A stretch of DNA of 7,858 nucleotides from Microbacteriaceae bacterium (GCA_012719255.1 JAAYAS010000077.1:1-7858), one strand, 5' to 3'; positions 1 through 7,134 are shown, numbered from the stretch's first letter. Made by a program: numbers and translations. Notes: a model not told the origin generated them from the sequence alone.

Positions 1-1028
1 ACGTCGGAGCGCTGGTTGATCGCCTTGGCCGGCTCGCCGGTGGCGACGTCGATCGTCCGCAGGGCCCGGGGGACCGTCGAGATCGGCTTCATCGCCGCGC
101 GCACCCGCAGGACCTCGCCGGTGGTCATGCCGCCCTCCACGCCGCCGGCGCGCCCGGTGACACGGCGCACGCCGTCGTCGGTCCCGACGATCTCGTCGTG
201 GGCGACCGAGCCGCGCCGGGCCGCCGTGGCGAACCCGTCACCGACCTCGACGCCCTTGATCGCCTGGATGCCCATGAGGGCGCCCGCGAGCCGCGAGTCG
301 AGCCGGCGGTCCCAGTGCACGTACGAGCCGAGCCCCGGGGGCAGGCCGTGGACGAGCACCTCGGTGACGCCGCCGATCGTGTCGCCGGCCTTGCGGGTGG
401 CGTCGATCGCGGCGACCATCCGCTCGGCGGCCGCCGGGTCGAAGCAGCGCACCGGGTCGGCGTCGATCGCGTCGACGTCGCCGGGCAGCGGCCAGGCGGC
501 GTCGTCGGCGACGCGCTCCTCGCCGATCTGCACGGTGTGGCTCACGGTGCCGATGCCGAGCTCGGCGAGGAAGCGCTTCGCGACGGCGCCGAGGGCGACG
601 CGCGCGGCGGTCTCGCGGGCGCTCGCCCGCTCGAGTGCGGGACGGGCCTCGGCGAAGCCGTACTTCTGCATCCCGACGAGGTCGGCGTGACCGGGGCGCG
701 GCCGGGTGAGCGGCGTGCCGCGACCGGTCTCGAACACCTCCGGACCGACCGGCTCGGGCGACATCACCTCGGTCCACTTCGGCCACTCGGTGTTCTGGAT
801 GCGGATGCCGATCGGCGAGCCGATCGTCTCGCCGTGCCGGGCGCCGGACGAGAGCGTGAGCTCGTCCTGCTCGAACTTCATCCGCCCGCCGCGGCCGTGG
901 CCGAGCTTGCGGCGCGCGAGATCGGTGCGCACGTCGTCGAGCGAGATGGGGACGCCGGCGGGCATCCCCTCGAGGATTGCGAGGAGTTCGGGGCCGTGCG
1001 ATTCTCCGGCCGTGAGCCAACGAAGCAT
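1..1028 (-). CDS. aroC: Chorismate synthase, 3' end cut by window edge
   Basis: AroC catalyses the last shikimate-pathway step, converting 5-enolpyruvylshikimate-3-phosphate to chorismate with reduced FMN, in the cytoplasm. I translated 342 complete codons from the ATG at 1028. The protein opens MLRWLTAGESHGPEL, the family's N-terminal signature with catalytic His11. RPGHADL (residues 111-117) carries the second conserved His114. SARET (136-140) lies in the second signature. GRAGGVEGGMTTGE (292-305) and AMKPIST (312-318) are FMN/substrate-binding segments. The reading ends exactly at the QRSD motif, whose Asp342 is the third catalytic residue. Actinobacterial homologues are about 400 residues, so some 55-60 residues are missing. 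The start is weakly supported by GAGA at 1039-1042, 10 bases upstream; two ATGs just upstream (1036, 1039) are out of frame. The gene follows aroE after 75 bases, the largest gap in the left half, and is probably co-transcribed with it. Confidence 0.97.
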   Translation of the reverse strand, partial: MLRWLTAGESHGPELLAILEGMPAGVPISLDDVRTDLARRKLGHGRGGRMKFEQDELTLSSGARHGETIGSPIGIRIQNTEWPKWTEVMSPEPVGPEVFETGRGTPLTRPRPGHADLVGMQKYGFAEARPALERASARETAARVALGAVAKRFLAELGIGTVSHTVQIGEERVADDAAWPLPGDVDAIDADPVRCFDPAAAERMVAAIDATRKAGDTIGGVTEVLVHGLPPGLGSYVHWDRRLDSRLAGALMGIQAIKGVEVGDGFATAARRGSVAHDEIVGTDDGVRRVTGRAGGVEGGMTTGEVLRVRAAMKPISTVPRALRTIDVATGEPAKAINQRSD

Positions 1029-1103
1029 TGGCACATCATCTCACGAGCGGGCGGTCGGCCCGGCCGCACCGCCGCCGGCGCCGGGCTCGGCGGGCGCCGC
1101 CGG

Positions 1104-2015
1104 TCAGTCGGCGGCGAGCGCGGCGCGCATCGCGGCGACCGCGCCCGCCTCGTTCGGCAGCGGCGCGCCGGCCTCGTGGCCGAGGAAGAGCCGCACCTGC
1201 ACGACCGCCTGGTGGAGGAGCATCTCGGCGCCGGTCGCGACGACTCCCCCCGCGGCCTGCCAGACGGCGGCGAGCGGCGTCGGCCACGGGTCGTATGCGG
1301 CCGAGAACAGCGGCGTCCGGGCGGCGAGGGCCGGGTCGACGGCCTCGGCGCCGTCGAAGCCTCGCGGCACGGTGTCGATGACGAGCGCGCAGCCCTCGTC
1401 GAGCCGCCACTCGGTGAGATCGCCGGTGGTGATGCGCGCCGGCGAGTCGGCGAAGCGCTCGGCGAGGGCGGCGGCCGCCTCGGGCCGGCGGGCGAGGATG
1501 CGGACGGCGGGCGCCCCGAGCCGCTCGGCGGCGACGACGGCCGAGGCCGCGGTGCCGCCCGCGCCAAGCACGTCGACGCGGCCGGCGAGCTGATCGACGC
1601 CGTGGTCGGCGAGCGCGCCGACGATGCCGGCGATGTCGGTGTTGTCGGCGTAGGCGGGGCTCGCCGGGTCGAGCGAGGCGAAGACGATCGTGTTCGCGGC
1701 GCCGGTGCGGCGGGCGTCGGGGCTCGCGCTGAGGCAGAAGGCGAGCGCCTCGGCCTTCAGCGGCGCCGTCACCGACACGCCGCGCCAGCCCTGGCCGCGG
1801 CCGCCGAGCGCGGCGGCGAGGCCGCCGGCGGGCACGCGCCAGCGCGAGTACTCCCAGTCGAGGTCGCGGGTGCGGTAGGCGGCGAGGTGGAGCTGCGGCG
1901 AGCGCGAGTGCGCGATCGGGTCGCCGAGCACCGCGAGCCGCGCCGCGCCCCGTCCGCGGGGCGGCTCGGAGTCGGTCGCGCCGATCGGCGCCTCGGGCAG
2001 TGGACGACGGGTCAT
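1104..2015 (-). CDS. aroE: Shikimate dehydrogenase (NADP+)
   Basis: AroE reduces 3-dehydroshikimate to shikimate with NADPH in the cytoplasm. The 303-residue protein has the substrate domain first: GDPIAHSRSP (31-40), SVTAPLK with catalytic Lys87, GAANT with Asn108, and NTD with catalytic Asp127. The Rossmann loop is GAGGTAAS (151-158). ARRPE (175-179) sits at the end of the next strand, where arginines favour NADPH. GAEMLLHQ (262-269) supplies the conserved C-terminal Gln. The first 26 residues (Pro/Arg-rich) are longer than in E. coli AroE. No ATG or GTG lies between Met1 and Val29, which is already inside the first strand, so the start at 2015 stands, backed by AGGAG at 2022-2026. An Asp usual in the strand before YDPWPTPLA is Ser238. 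The gene lies 40 bases after mltG and 75 before aroC. A quinate dehydrogenase paralogue is possible but less likely given the neighbouring aroC. Confidence 0.95.
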   Translation of the reverse strand: MTRRPLPEAPIGATDSEPPRGRGAARLAVLGDPIAHSRSPQLHLAAYRTRDLDWEYSRWRVPAGGLAAALGGRGQGWRGVSVTAPLKAEALAFCLSASPDARRTGAANTIVFASLDPASPAYADNTDIAGIVGALADHGVDQLAGRVDVLGAGGTAASAVVAAERLGAPAVRILARRPEAAAALAERFADSPARITTGDLTEWRLDEGCALVIDTVPRGFDGAEAVDPALAARTPLFSAAYDPWPTPLAAVWQAAGGVVATGAEMLLHQAVVQVRLFLGHEAGAPLPNEAGAVAAMRAALAAD

Positions 2016-2021
2016 CGGGCG

Positions 2022-2026
2022 CTCCT
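2022..2026 (-). promoter_or_regulatory. Ribosome binding site of aroE
   Basis: AGGAG on the minus strand, 6 bases before the ATG at 2015. It decides the start and shows that the unusual 26-residue N-terminal extension of AroE is probably translated. Confidence 0.75.
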
Positions 2027-2055
2027 GATCGGGTCGGCGGGCGGCGTCGGGGCGA

Positions 2056-3633
2056 TCACTCGTCCCAACCGGGATTCTCCTCCATCCACGCGAGCCAGCG
2101 GTCGACGGCCTCGAGGTGCTGCTCGTAGGTCTCCGAGAACACCGTCTCGCCGGTGTCGAGGTTCACGCTGACGAAGTAGAGCCAGGGCCCGTCGGCGGGG
2201 TTCACGGCGGCGTCGATCGCGCGGTCGCCGGGGTTCGAGATCGGGCCGATCGGCAGGCCCGGGTGCACGTACGTGTTGTACGGGTTGTCGGCGTTCGCGC
2301 GCTCGTCGTCGGTGGTGGTCACCCGGTGGGTGTTGCCGGTGTCGTAGGTGACCGTGGCGTCGGACTGCAGCAGCATGCCCTCGTCGATGCGGTTGAGGAA
2401 CACGCGCGCGACCTTCGGGAAGTCGTCGGGCAGGCGCGCCTCCTTCTCGACGAGCGCGGCGAGCCGGATGACGTCCCAGCGGTCCTCGGCGGCGACGCCG
2501 TGCTCGGCGAGCGCCTGGTCCATGCGGGCGACCATCGTCTCGAGCACGGTGCGCGCGTCGACGTCGGGCTCGAAGGTGTAGGTGGCCGGGAAGAGGAAGC
2601 CCTCGAGCGAGTCGGCCTCCTCGGGCAGGCCGAACGACTGCGGATCGGCGGCCGCCTCCTCGAGCTCGGCGACCGGGATGTCGAGGCTGCGCTCGACGAG
2701 CACGAACACGTCGGCGGCGACGGTGCCCTCGGGGATCATCACGGTGTGCTCCATGCGGTTCGAGTCGTCGAGCAGGCGCACGAGCGCGCTCGCCGAGCTC
2801 ATCCGCTGCTCCATCGTGTAGGTGCCGGGGATGAAGCTCGGCTCCTCGGGCCGGGCGAGGATCGCGCGGACGAACGCGTCGGAGGTCTTCACGATGCCGG
2901 CCTCGGCGAGCCGCACGCCGACGTCGGTGCCGGTGTCGCCGGGGAGGATGGTGAACTGCACCTCGGTGCCATCGCCCTCGCCCTCGAAGTCGTCGTCGCG
3001 CAGGCCGAGCACCTCCTGGATCCGCTCGCCGAAGAAGCTCCAGCCGGCGAGCCCGGCGCCGCCGATCGCGAGGAGGGCGACGAGCACGACGACGATGCCG
3101 CCGATGCGGGGACCGCGGCGGCGCTGGCCGCGCTCGCGCACGGGGCGGCCGACGCGCTCGGCGCGCGGGTCGTCCTCGGTGCCGAAGATCTGCGAGAAGG
3201 GGTCGTTCGCCTCGGCCGGCGTCCGGCGGTCGCCCGCGGCGGGGGCGGCGGTGGCGGGATGCGGGTGCTCCGCGGTCGCCGAGGCGGAACCGGCGCCGTT
3301 CTCCCCCGCCTCGTCGCGCGCCTCCTCGTCGGCGCCCGCGGCCGCCTCGCCGGTCGCCTCGTCGGCCGGCCGGACCGGCTCGCCGTCGGGCGGGCCGGTC
3401 CCGCCGTCGGGTCCGGGCGCCGCACCGGTGCCGCGCTCGCTCGCCTCCGGCCGCGGCGGCTCGGCGCCGGGATCCTGCGCCTCCTGCGCCGAGGTCGGCT
3501 CCGGCTGCTGCGCCGCGCGCTCCTGCTCGGCGCGCAGCTCGGCCTCTCGGCGGGCGGCCTCCTCGGCCGCGCGCTGGCGGGTGCGCTCGGCGGCGCGGAG
3601 CTCGCGGCGGCTGGTCGGTCGGTCGTCAGGCAT
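2056..3633 (-). CDS. mltG: Endolytic murein transglycosylase MltG (YceG-like)
   Basis: MltG is a membrane-anchored lytic transglycosylase that cleaves nascent glycan strands and is thought to set their length. The 525-residue protein starts with a cytoplasmic region of about 175 residues: a charged helix (8-42, SRRELRAAE then Arg/Glu/Ala), a Pro/Glu/Ala/Gly-rich disordered stretch (43-140), the short motif DPFSQIF (144-150) and a basic patch (RERGQRRRGPR). One membrane span follows (about 178-200). The extracellular part has a LysM-like subdomain (about 224-290), then EGFLFPATY (344-352) and the catalytic core LAALVEKEA with Glu396 as the expected catalytic acid. RVFLNR (410-415), LQSDATVTY (422-430), NPYNTYVHPGLPIGPISNPG (450-469) and the WLYFV strand complete the family pattern. 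E. coli MltG is about 340 residues; the excess is the N-terminus. The start at 3633 has GAGGA at 3642-3646. It lies 38 bases after ruvX and 40 before aroE. Confidence 0.95.
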   Translation of the reverse strand: MPDDRPTSRRELRAAERTRQRAAEEAARREAELRAEQERAAQQPEPTSAQEAQDPGAEPPRPEASERGTGAAPGPDGGTGPPDGEPVRPADEATGEAAAGADEEARDEAGENGAGSASATAEHPHPATAAPAAGDRRTPAEANDPFSQIFGTEDDPRAERVGRPVRERGQRRRGPRIGGIVVVLVALLAIGGAGLAGWSFFGERIQEVLGLRDDDFEGEGDGTEVQFTILPGDTGTDVGVRLAEAGIVKTSDAFVRAILARPEEPSFIPGTYTMEQRMSSASALVRLLDDSNRMEHTVMIPEGTVAADVFVLVERSLDIPVAELEEAAADPQSFGLPEEADSLEGFLFPATYTFEPDVDARTVLETMVARMDQALAEHGVAAEDRWDVIRLAALVEKEARLPDDFPKVARVFLNRIDEGMLLQSDATVTYDTGNTHRVTTTDDERANADNPYNTYVHPGLPIGPISNPGDRAIDAAVNPADGPWLYFVSVNLDTGETVFSETYEQHLEAVDRWLAWMEENPGWDE

Positions 3634-3671
3634 CTCGGGGGTCCTCGAAGGTCGGGGTCCGGGGGCTGGGA

Positions 3672-4145
3672 TCAGTCGCTCGGCGGCGTCGCCGAGAGCG
3701 GAGTGCCGGGGGCGGTGCCGCTCGAGCGTTCCCGGTCGAGGGCATCCTGCAACAGTACTACCGCCGCCGCCTGGTCGATCACGTGGCGATTGCGCGAGGC
3801 CTTGCGGCCGGTGGCGCGGAACTGCTTCGCCGCGCTCACCGTGGTGAGCCGCTCGTCGACGAGCCGCACGGGCGGCCCGCCCGCGGCGGCGAGCGCCTCG
3901 GCGACGCCGACGGCGTCGTCGGTCGAGGGCGTCGCGAGGCCCTGCAGGTTGAGCGGGTGGCCGACGACGAACTCGATCGCGTCGAGCTCGGCCGCGAGCT
4001 CGACCAGGAGCCGCAGGTGGGCGTCGCCGTCGGCGTCGCGCGGCACCGTCTCGAGGGGCGTGGCGAGCAGCCCATCGGGGTCGCAGCGGGCGACCCCGAT
4101 GCGGGCGCGGCCGACGTCGACGCCGAGGCGCACTCCGCGGCGCAC
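3672..4145 (-). CDS. ruvX: RuvX/YqgF family Holliday-junction resolvase-like nuclease
   Basis: RuvX (YqgF) proteins have an RNase H-like fold. They are annotated as putative Holliday-junction resolvases; in E. coli YqgF is tied to 16S rRNA 5'-end maturation. The 157-residue protein is of normal length. It shows GVDVGRARIGVA (8-19) with Asp10, VVGHPLNLQG (60-69), DERLTT (97-102) with Glu98, and IDQAAAVVLLQ (123-133) with Asp124; these three acids form the expected metal site. The C-terminal 20 residues are Ser/Thr/Pro-rich and unlikely to be folded. Translation starts at GTG 4145, one base after the alaS TAG, with GAAGG at 4152-4156 inside the alaS end, so the two genes are probably translationally coupled. 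A second GTG at 4133 is possible but sits closer to the first strand and has no spaced Shine-Dalgarno. The next gene, mltG, begins 38 bases on. Confidence 0.93.
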   Translation of the reverse strand: MRRGVRLGVDVGRARIGVARCDPDGLLATPLETVPRDADGDAHLRLLVELAAELDAIEFVVGHPLNLQGLATPSTDDAVGVAEALAAAGGPPVRLVDERLTTVSAAKQFRATGRKASRNRHVIDQAAAVVLLQDALDRERSSGTAPGTPLSATPPSD

Positions 4146-4146
4146 G

Positions 4147-6816
4147 CTACGCCTTCGCGAGCGCGGCGCGGATCGCCTCGAGCGCGTCGGGGAGCTTGGC
4201 CGCGTCCTGGCCGCCGCCCTGGGCGACGTCGGGCTTGCCGCCGCCGCCGCCGCCGAGGATGCCGGCGGCGAGCTTCACGAGCTCGCCCGCCGTCGCGCCC
4301 TCGCCGCGCGCGGCCTCGTTCGTCGCGACCACGATGATCGGCTTGCCGTTCGCCTCGCCGCCGAGAGCGACCGCGGCGGGGCCCTCGCCGAGGCGCTCGC
4401 GCACCTCGAGGGCGACGCGGCGCACGTCGTCGGCGGAGTTCACGGCGCCGAGCGACTCGGCGACGAGGCCGATGCCGCCGGCGGTCGCGACCGACGCTGC
4501 GAGCTGCGGCACGCGGGTCGCGAGCTGCGCGGCCTCGAGCTCGGCGATGCGGCGCTCGGCCTGCTTGAGGTTCGCGAGCAGGTCGTGGATCCGGCCGCCG
4601 AGCTCCTCGCGGGGCACCTTGAGGCCCGCCGAGAGCTCGCGCACGACGGCGCGCTCGGCGGCGAACTCGCTGAACGCGTCCTTGCCGACGAGGGCCTCGA
4701 CGCGGCGGTTCGTGGCGCCGACGCTCGACTCGCCCACGAGGTTGACGATGCCGACCTCGGCCGAGTTCGCGACGTGGGTGCCGCCGCAGAGCTCGCGCGA
4801 CCAGGGGCCGCCGATGTCGACCATGCGCACGGTGGCGCCGTACTTCTCGCCGAACAGGGCGCGAGCGCCGAGCGCCTTCGCCTCGTCGAGCGGCATGGTG
4901 CGGGTGACGACCTCGTAGTTGCGGCGGATCGCGGTGTTCGCGATCTCCTCGACCTCGGTGCGGGTCTGCGCCGACAGCGGCTGCGACCAGGTGAAGTCGA
5001 GGCGCATGTAGCCGGCCTTGTTGTACGAGCCCGACTGGTGCGCATCCGGGCCGAGCGCGTCGCGCAGCGCCGCGTGGATGAGGTGGGTCGCCGAGTGCGC
5101 CTGGTTCGCCTGCGCGCGGTACTGCTCGTCGACGATGGTCTCGACGCGCTCGCCGACGGCGATCTCGCCGCGGGTGACGTCGACGGTGTGGGCGACGAGG
5201 CCGGGCACCGGGCGCTGCACGTCGACGACGCTCGACTCGAAGCCGGCGCCGGGCGCGTTGATCCAGCCCTGGTCGGAGTCCTGGCCGCCGGCCTCCGCGT
5301 AGAGGGTGGTCTCGGCGAGGATGAGCTCGGCGCGCTCGCCGGCGCGCGCCACCGGGGCGGCGGCGCCGTCGACGATGATGCCGAGCACCTCGGTCTCGAC
5401 GTGGGCGTCGTCGTAGCCGAGGAAGGCGGTCTCGCCCTTCGCGCGGAACTCGCGGTAGACGCCGAGGTCGGCGAGCGCCGAGCGGCGCGACTTCGCGTCG
5501 GCCTTCGCGCGGGCGCGCTGCTCGCCCATGAGCTCGTCGAACTTCTCGCGGTTCACGCTGAGCCCGGCCTCCTCGGCCATCTCGAGCGTGAGGTCGATCG
5601 GGAAGCCGTAGGTGTCGTGGAGCTTGAACGCGGTGCCGCCCGAGAGGATCGCGGCGCCCTCGGCACGCGCTTCGGCGACGGCGTCCTCGAAGATCGAGGT
5701 GCCCTGCGCGAGGGTGCGCAGGAACGCCTCCTCCTCGGCGTACGCGATCCGCGAGATGCGGTCGAAGTCGCGCTCGACCTCGGGGTACGCGCCGCGCATG
5801 GCGCGCATCGAGGCGGGGAAGAGCTCGGGGAAGGTCGCCCCGGGCACGCCGAGCAGCCGCATGTTGCGGATCACGCGGCGCAGCAGGCGGCGGAGGATGT
5901 AGCCGCGGCCCTCGTTCGAGGGCTGCACGCCGTCGGCGATGAGCATGAGCGCCGAGCGCACGTGGTCGGCGACGACGCGCAGCCGCACGTCGTCGTCGCG
6001 CTCGGCGCCGTAGTCCTTGCCGGCGAGCACGGCGGCGCGGTCGAGCACGGGCCGCACCTGGTCGATCTCGTACATGTTCTCGACGCCCTGCTTGATGAAG
6101 GCGATGCGCTCGAGGCCGATGCCGGTGTCGATGTTCTTCTTCGGCAGCTCGCCGAGGATCTCGTAGAAGCCGGTGCCGTCGTCCTCGCCGCGCTCGTACT
6201 GCATGAACACGAGGTTCCAGATCTCGACGTAGCGGTCGTCGCCGGTGGCGGGGCCGCCGTCGGCGCCGTACTCGGGGCCCATGTCGAAGAAGATCTCCGA
6301 GTCGGGGCCCGCGGGGCCGCCGGGCTGGCCGGCCGACCAGTAGTTCTCGTCAGCGCCGAGGCGCTGGATGCGCTCGGCGGGCACGTCGGTGAGCTCGAGC
6401 CAGGCGTCGTGGGCCTCGTCGTCGTCCTTGTAGACGGTGACCCAGAGGTCGGCGACGTCGAAGCCGAGGCCGCCCTCGTCCTCGGGGGTCGTGAGGAAGC
6501 CGTAGGCGAACTCGATCGCCTCGCGCTTGAAGTAGTCGCCGAACGAGAAGTTACCGCCCATCTGGAAGAACGTGCCGTGGCGCGGCGTCTTGCCGACCTC
6601 GTCGATGTCGACGGTGCGGATGCACTTCTGCACGCTCGCCGCGCGCGGGTACGGCGCCGGCACGACGCCGGTCATGTACGGGATGAACGGCACCATGCCG
6701 GCGATGGTGAACATCACCGTGGGGTCGTCGCTCACCAGCGAGGCGCTCGGCACGATGGTGTGCTCGCGCTCGGCGAAGTAGTCGAGGAATCGGCGCTTGA
6801 TCTCTGCGGTCTGCAT
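4147..6816 (-). CDS. alaS: Alanine--tRNA ligase
   Basis: AlaS charges tRNA-Ala with alanine and clears mischarged Ser and Gly; it acts in the cytoplasm. The 889-residue protein is full length (E. coli AlaS is 876). The class II catalytic core covers about residues 1-240 (TIAGMVPFIPYMTG, 37-50; QKCIRTVDIDEVG, 63-75; FFQMGGNFSFGDYFK, 83-97; NIDTGIGLERI, 228-238). A tRNA-recognition helical region follows (GRGYILRRLLRR, 303-314). The editing domain holds its zinc site as HSATH (His574, His578) and CGGTH (Cys677, His681). A coiled segment (about 735-765) leads to the C-Ala domain, with a six-glycine run at 855-860 followed by KPDVAQGGG. The start at 6816 gives the standard MQTAEIKRRFLDYF opening; no in-frame ATG or GTG occurs in the bases just upstream. 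No good Shine-Dalgarno precedes it, unlike most genes here. It lies 91 bases after the 69-residue gene and one base before ruvX. Confidence 0.98.
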   Translation of the reverse strand: MQTAEIKRRFLDYFAEREHTIVPSASLVSDDPTVMFTIAGMVPFIPYMTGVVPAPYPRAASVQKCIRTVDIDEVGKTPRHGTFFQMGGNFSFGDYFKREAIEFAYGFLTTPEDEGGLGFDVADLWVTVYKDDDEAHDAWLELTDVPAERIQRLGADENYWSAGQPGGPAGPDSEIFFDMGPEYGADGGPATGDDRYVEIWNLVFMQYERGEDDGTGFYEILGELPKKNIDTGIGLERIAFIKQGVENMYEIDQVRPVLDRAAVLAGKDYGAERDDDVRLRVVADHVRSALMLIADGVQPSNEGRGYILRRLLRRVIRNMRLLGVPGATFPELFPASMRAMRGAYPEVERDFDRISRIAYAEEEAFLRTLAQGTSIFEDAVAEARAEGAAILSGGTAFKLHDTYGFPIDLTLEMAEEAGLSVNREKFDELMGEQRARAKADAKSRRSALADLGVYREFRAKGETAFLGYDDAHVETEVLGIIVDGAAAPVARAGERAELILAETTLYAEAGGQDSDQGWINAPGAGFESSVVDVQRPVPGLVAHTVDVTRGEIAVGERVETIVDEQYRAQANQAHSATHLIHAALRDALGPDAHQSGSYNKAGYMRLDFTWSQPLSAQTRTEVEEIANTAIRRNYEVVTRTMPLDEAKALGARALFGEKYGATVRMVDIGGPWSRELCGGTHVANSAEVGIVNLVGESSVGATNRRVEALVGKDAFSEFAAERAVVRELSAGLKVPREELGGRIHDLLANLKQAERRIAELEAAQLATRVPQLAASVATAGGIGLVAESLGAVNSADDVRRVALEVRERLGEGPAAVALGGEANGKPIIVVATNEAARGEGATAGELVKLAAGILGGGGGGKPDVAQGGGQDAAKLPDALEAIRAALAKA
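4152..4156 (-). promoter_or_regulatory. Ribosome binding site of ruvX inside the alaS 3' end
   Basis: GAAGG on the minus strand, encoded within the last codons of alaS, with 6 bases to the GTG at 4145. It selects that GTG over the in-frame GTG at 4133. Confidence 0.6.
4237..4254 (-). repeat. Perfect GGC x 6 tract in alaS
   Basis: Six identical GGC codons on the minus strand encode Gly855-Gly860 of the AlaS C-terminal domain. A poly-glycine run is conserved in this family; the use of a single codon throughout makes it a perfect trinucleotide repeat that could slip in replication. Confidence 0.85.
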
Positions 6817-6907
6817 GCGTGGGGTTTCGTGCTCGTTCGGGCGCTGGCCGGGGCGCGCGGCTGCGCGGTCGGCCGCCCGGGGTGGTCGGATCGGCTCGGG
6901 GTGCGGG
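6817..6907 (-). other. Intergenic leader before alaS
   Basis: Ninety-one GC-rich bases between the 69-residue gene and alaS. I see no T-box (too short, no specifier stem), no convincing -10/-35 pair and no strong terminator; only a small 5-bp hairpin (CGCGC/GCGCG around AGCC) stands out. The last 20 bases before the ATG lack a Shine-Dalgarno better than GAGC at 6831-6834, 14 bases away. Readthrough from the upstream genes is the simplest reading. Confidence 0.4.
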
Positions 6908-7117
6908 TCAGCGCTCGGCGCGCTCGATGGTCGCGTAGATCGCCTCGGTGCGTGCCCGGTAGCCCTGCTGCACGGCGGCGGTCACCTCGTCGATGCGCGC
7001 GTTCACGGCGGCGAAGAACTCGCGGCCTCGCGGCGTCGAGTTGACGAAGTGGGCGATGGCGAAGCCGGCGGCGATGCCGCCGACGACGAGGCCGGTGGTG
7101 CGGAGGACGTTGCGCAT
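6908..7117 (-). CDS. Small single-span membrane protein, function unknown
   Basis: I do not recognise a characterised family. The 69-residue product has one hydrophobic segment near the N-terminus (about residues 7-25, rich in Gly, Ala, Val and Ile). NSTPRGREFFAAVNARIDEV (26-45) and a charged helical tail (QGYRARTEAIYATIERAER) follow. The topology suggests a short N-terminus and a cytoplasmic amphipathic helix, but this is inferred from composition. GAAGGAG at 7128-7134 lies 10 bases before the ATG, giving the start good support. The gene sits 33 bases after the DUF948 gene and before alaS. In other actinobacteria (for example Streptomyces) a small DUF6167-type protein occupies this slot, so it may be the positional equivalent; sequence similarity to that family is not something I can confirm here. 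The composition also resembles YtxH-like small membrane proteins. Confidence 0.8.
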   Translation of the reverse strand: MRNVLRTTGLVVGGIAAGFAIAHFVNSTPRGREFFAAVNARIDEVTAAVQQGYRARTEAIYATIERAER

Positions 7118-7127
7118 GCGGGGAGGG

Positions 7128-7134
7128 CTCCTTC
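7128..7134 (-). promoter_or_regulatory. Ribosome binding site of the 69-residue gene
   Basis: GAAGGAG, a near-perfect anti-16S complement, 10 bases before the ATG at 7117. It is the main evidence, apart from codon use and position, that this short reading frame is a real gene. Confidence 0.7.

Noticed and set aside
16..690. A 224-residue plus-strand frame rich in Ser, Thr, Ala and Pro.
   Set aside because: It is antisense to aroC and has no recognisable motif.
238..1020. A 260-residue minus-strand frame rich in Arg and Ala.
   Set aside because: It overlaps aroC in another frame; its Arg/Pro-rich composition is typical of out-of-frame translation of GC-rich DNA.
1071..1090. A GC palindrome (ccggcgccgg) between aroE and aroC as a terminator.
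   Set aside because: It is a 10-base self-complementary run with no loop and is expected by chance in such GC-rich DNA; aroC follows directly.
198..2171. A 657-residue open reading frame on the plus strand.
   Set aside because: It is the reverse-register shadow of aroC and aroE, which have full family motifs on the minus strand.
6817..6907. A possible T-box or other riboswitch before alaS.
   Set aside because: The gap is only 91 bases, with no T-box consensus, specifier loop or terminator/antiterminator pair.
2116..7044. A 1642-residue open reading frame on the plus strand.
   Set aside because: It is antisense to mltG, ruvX and alaS, reads as low-complexity Gly/Ala/Val/Arg/Asp/Leu/His sequence with no domain, and is explained by codon bias of the sense genes in the same register.
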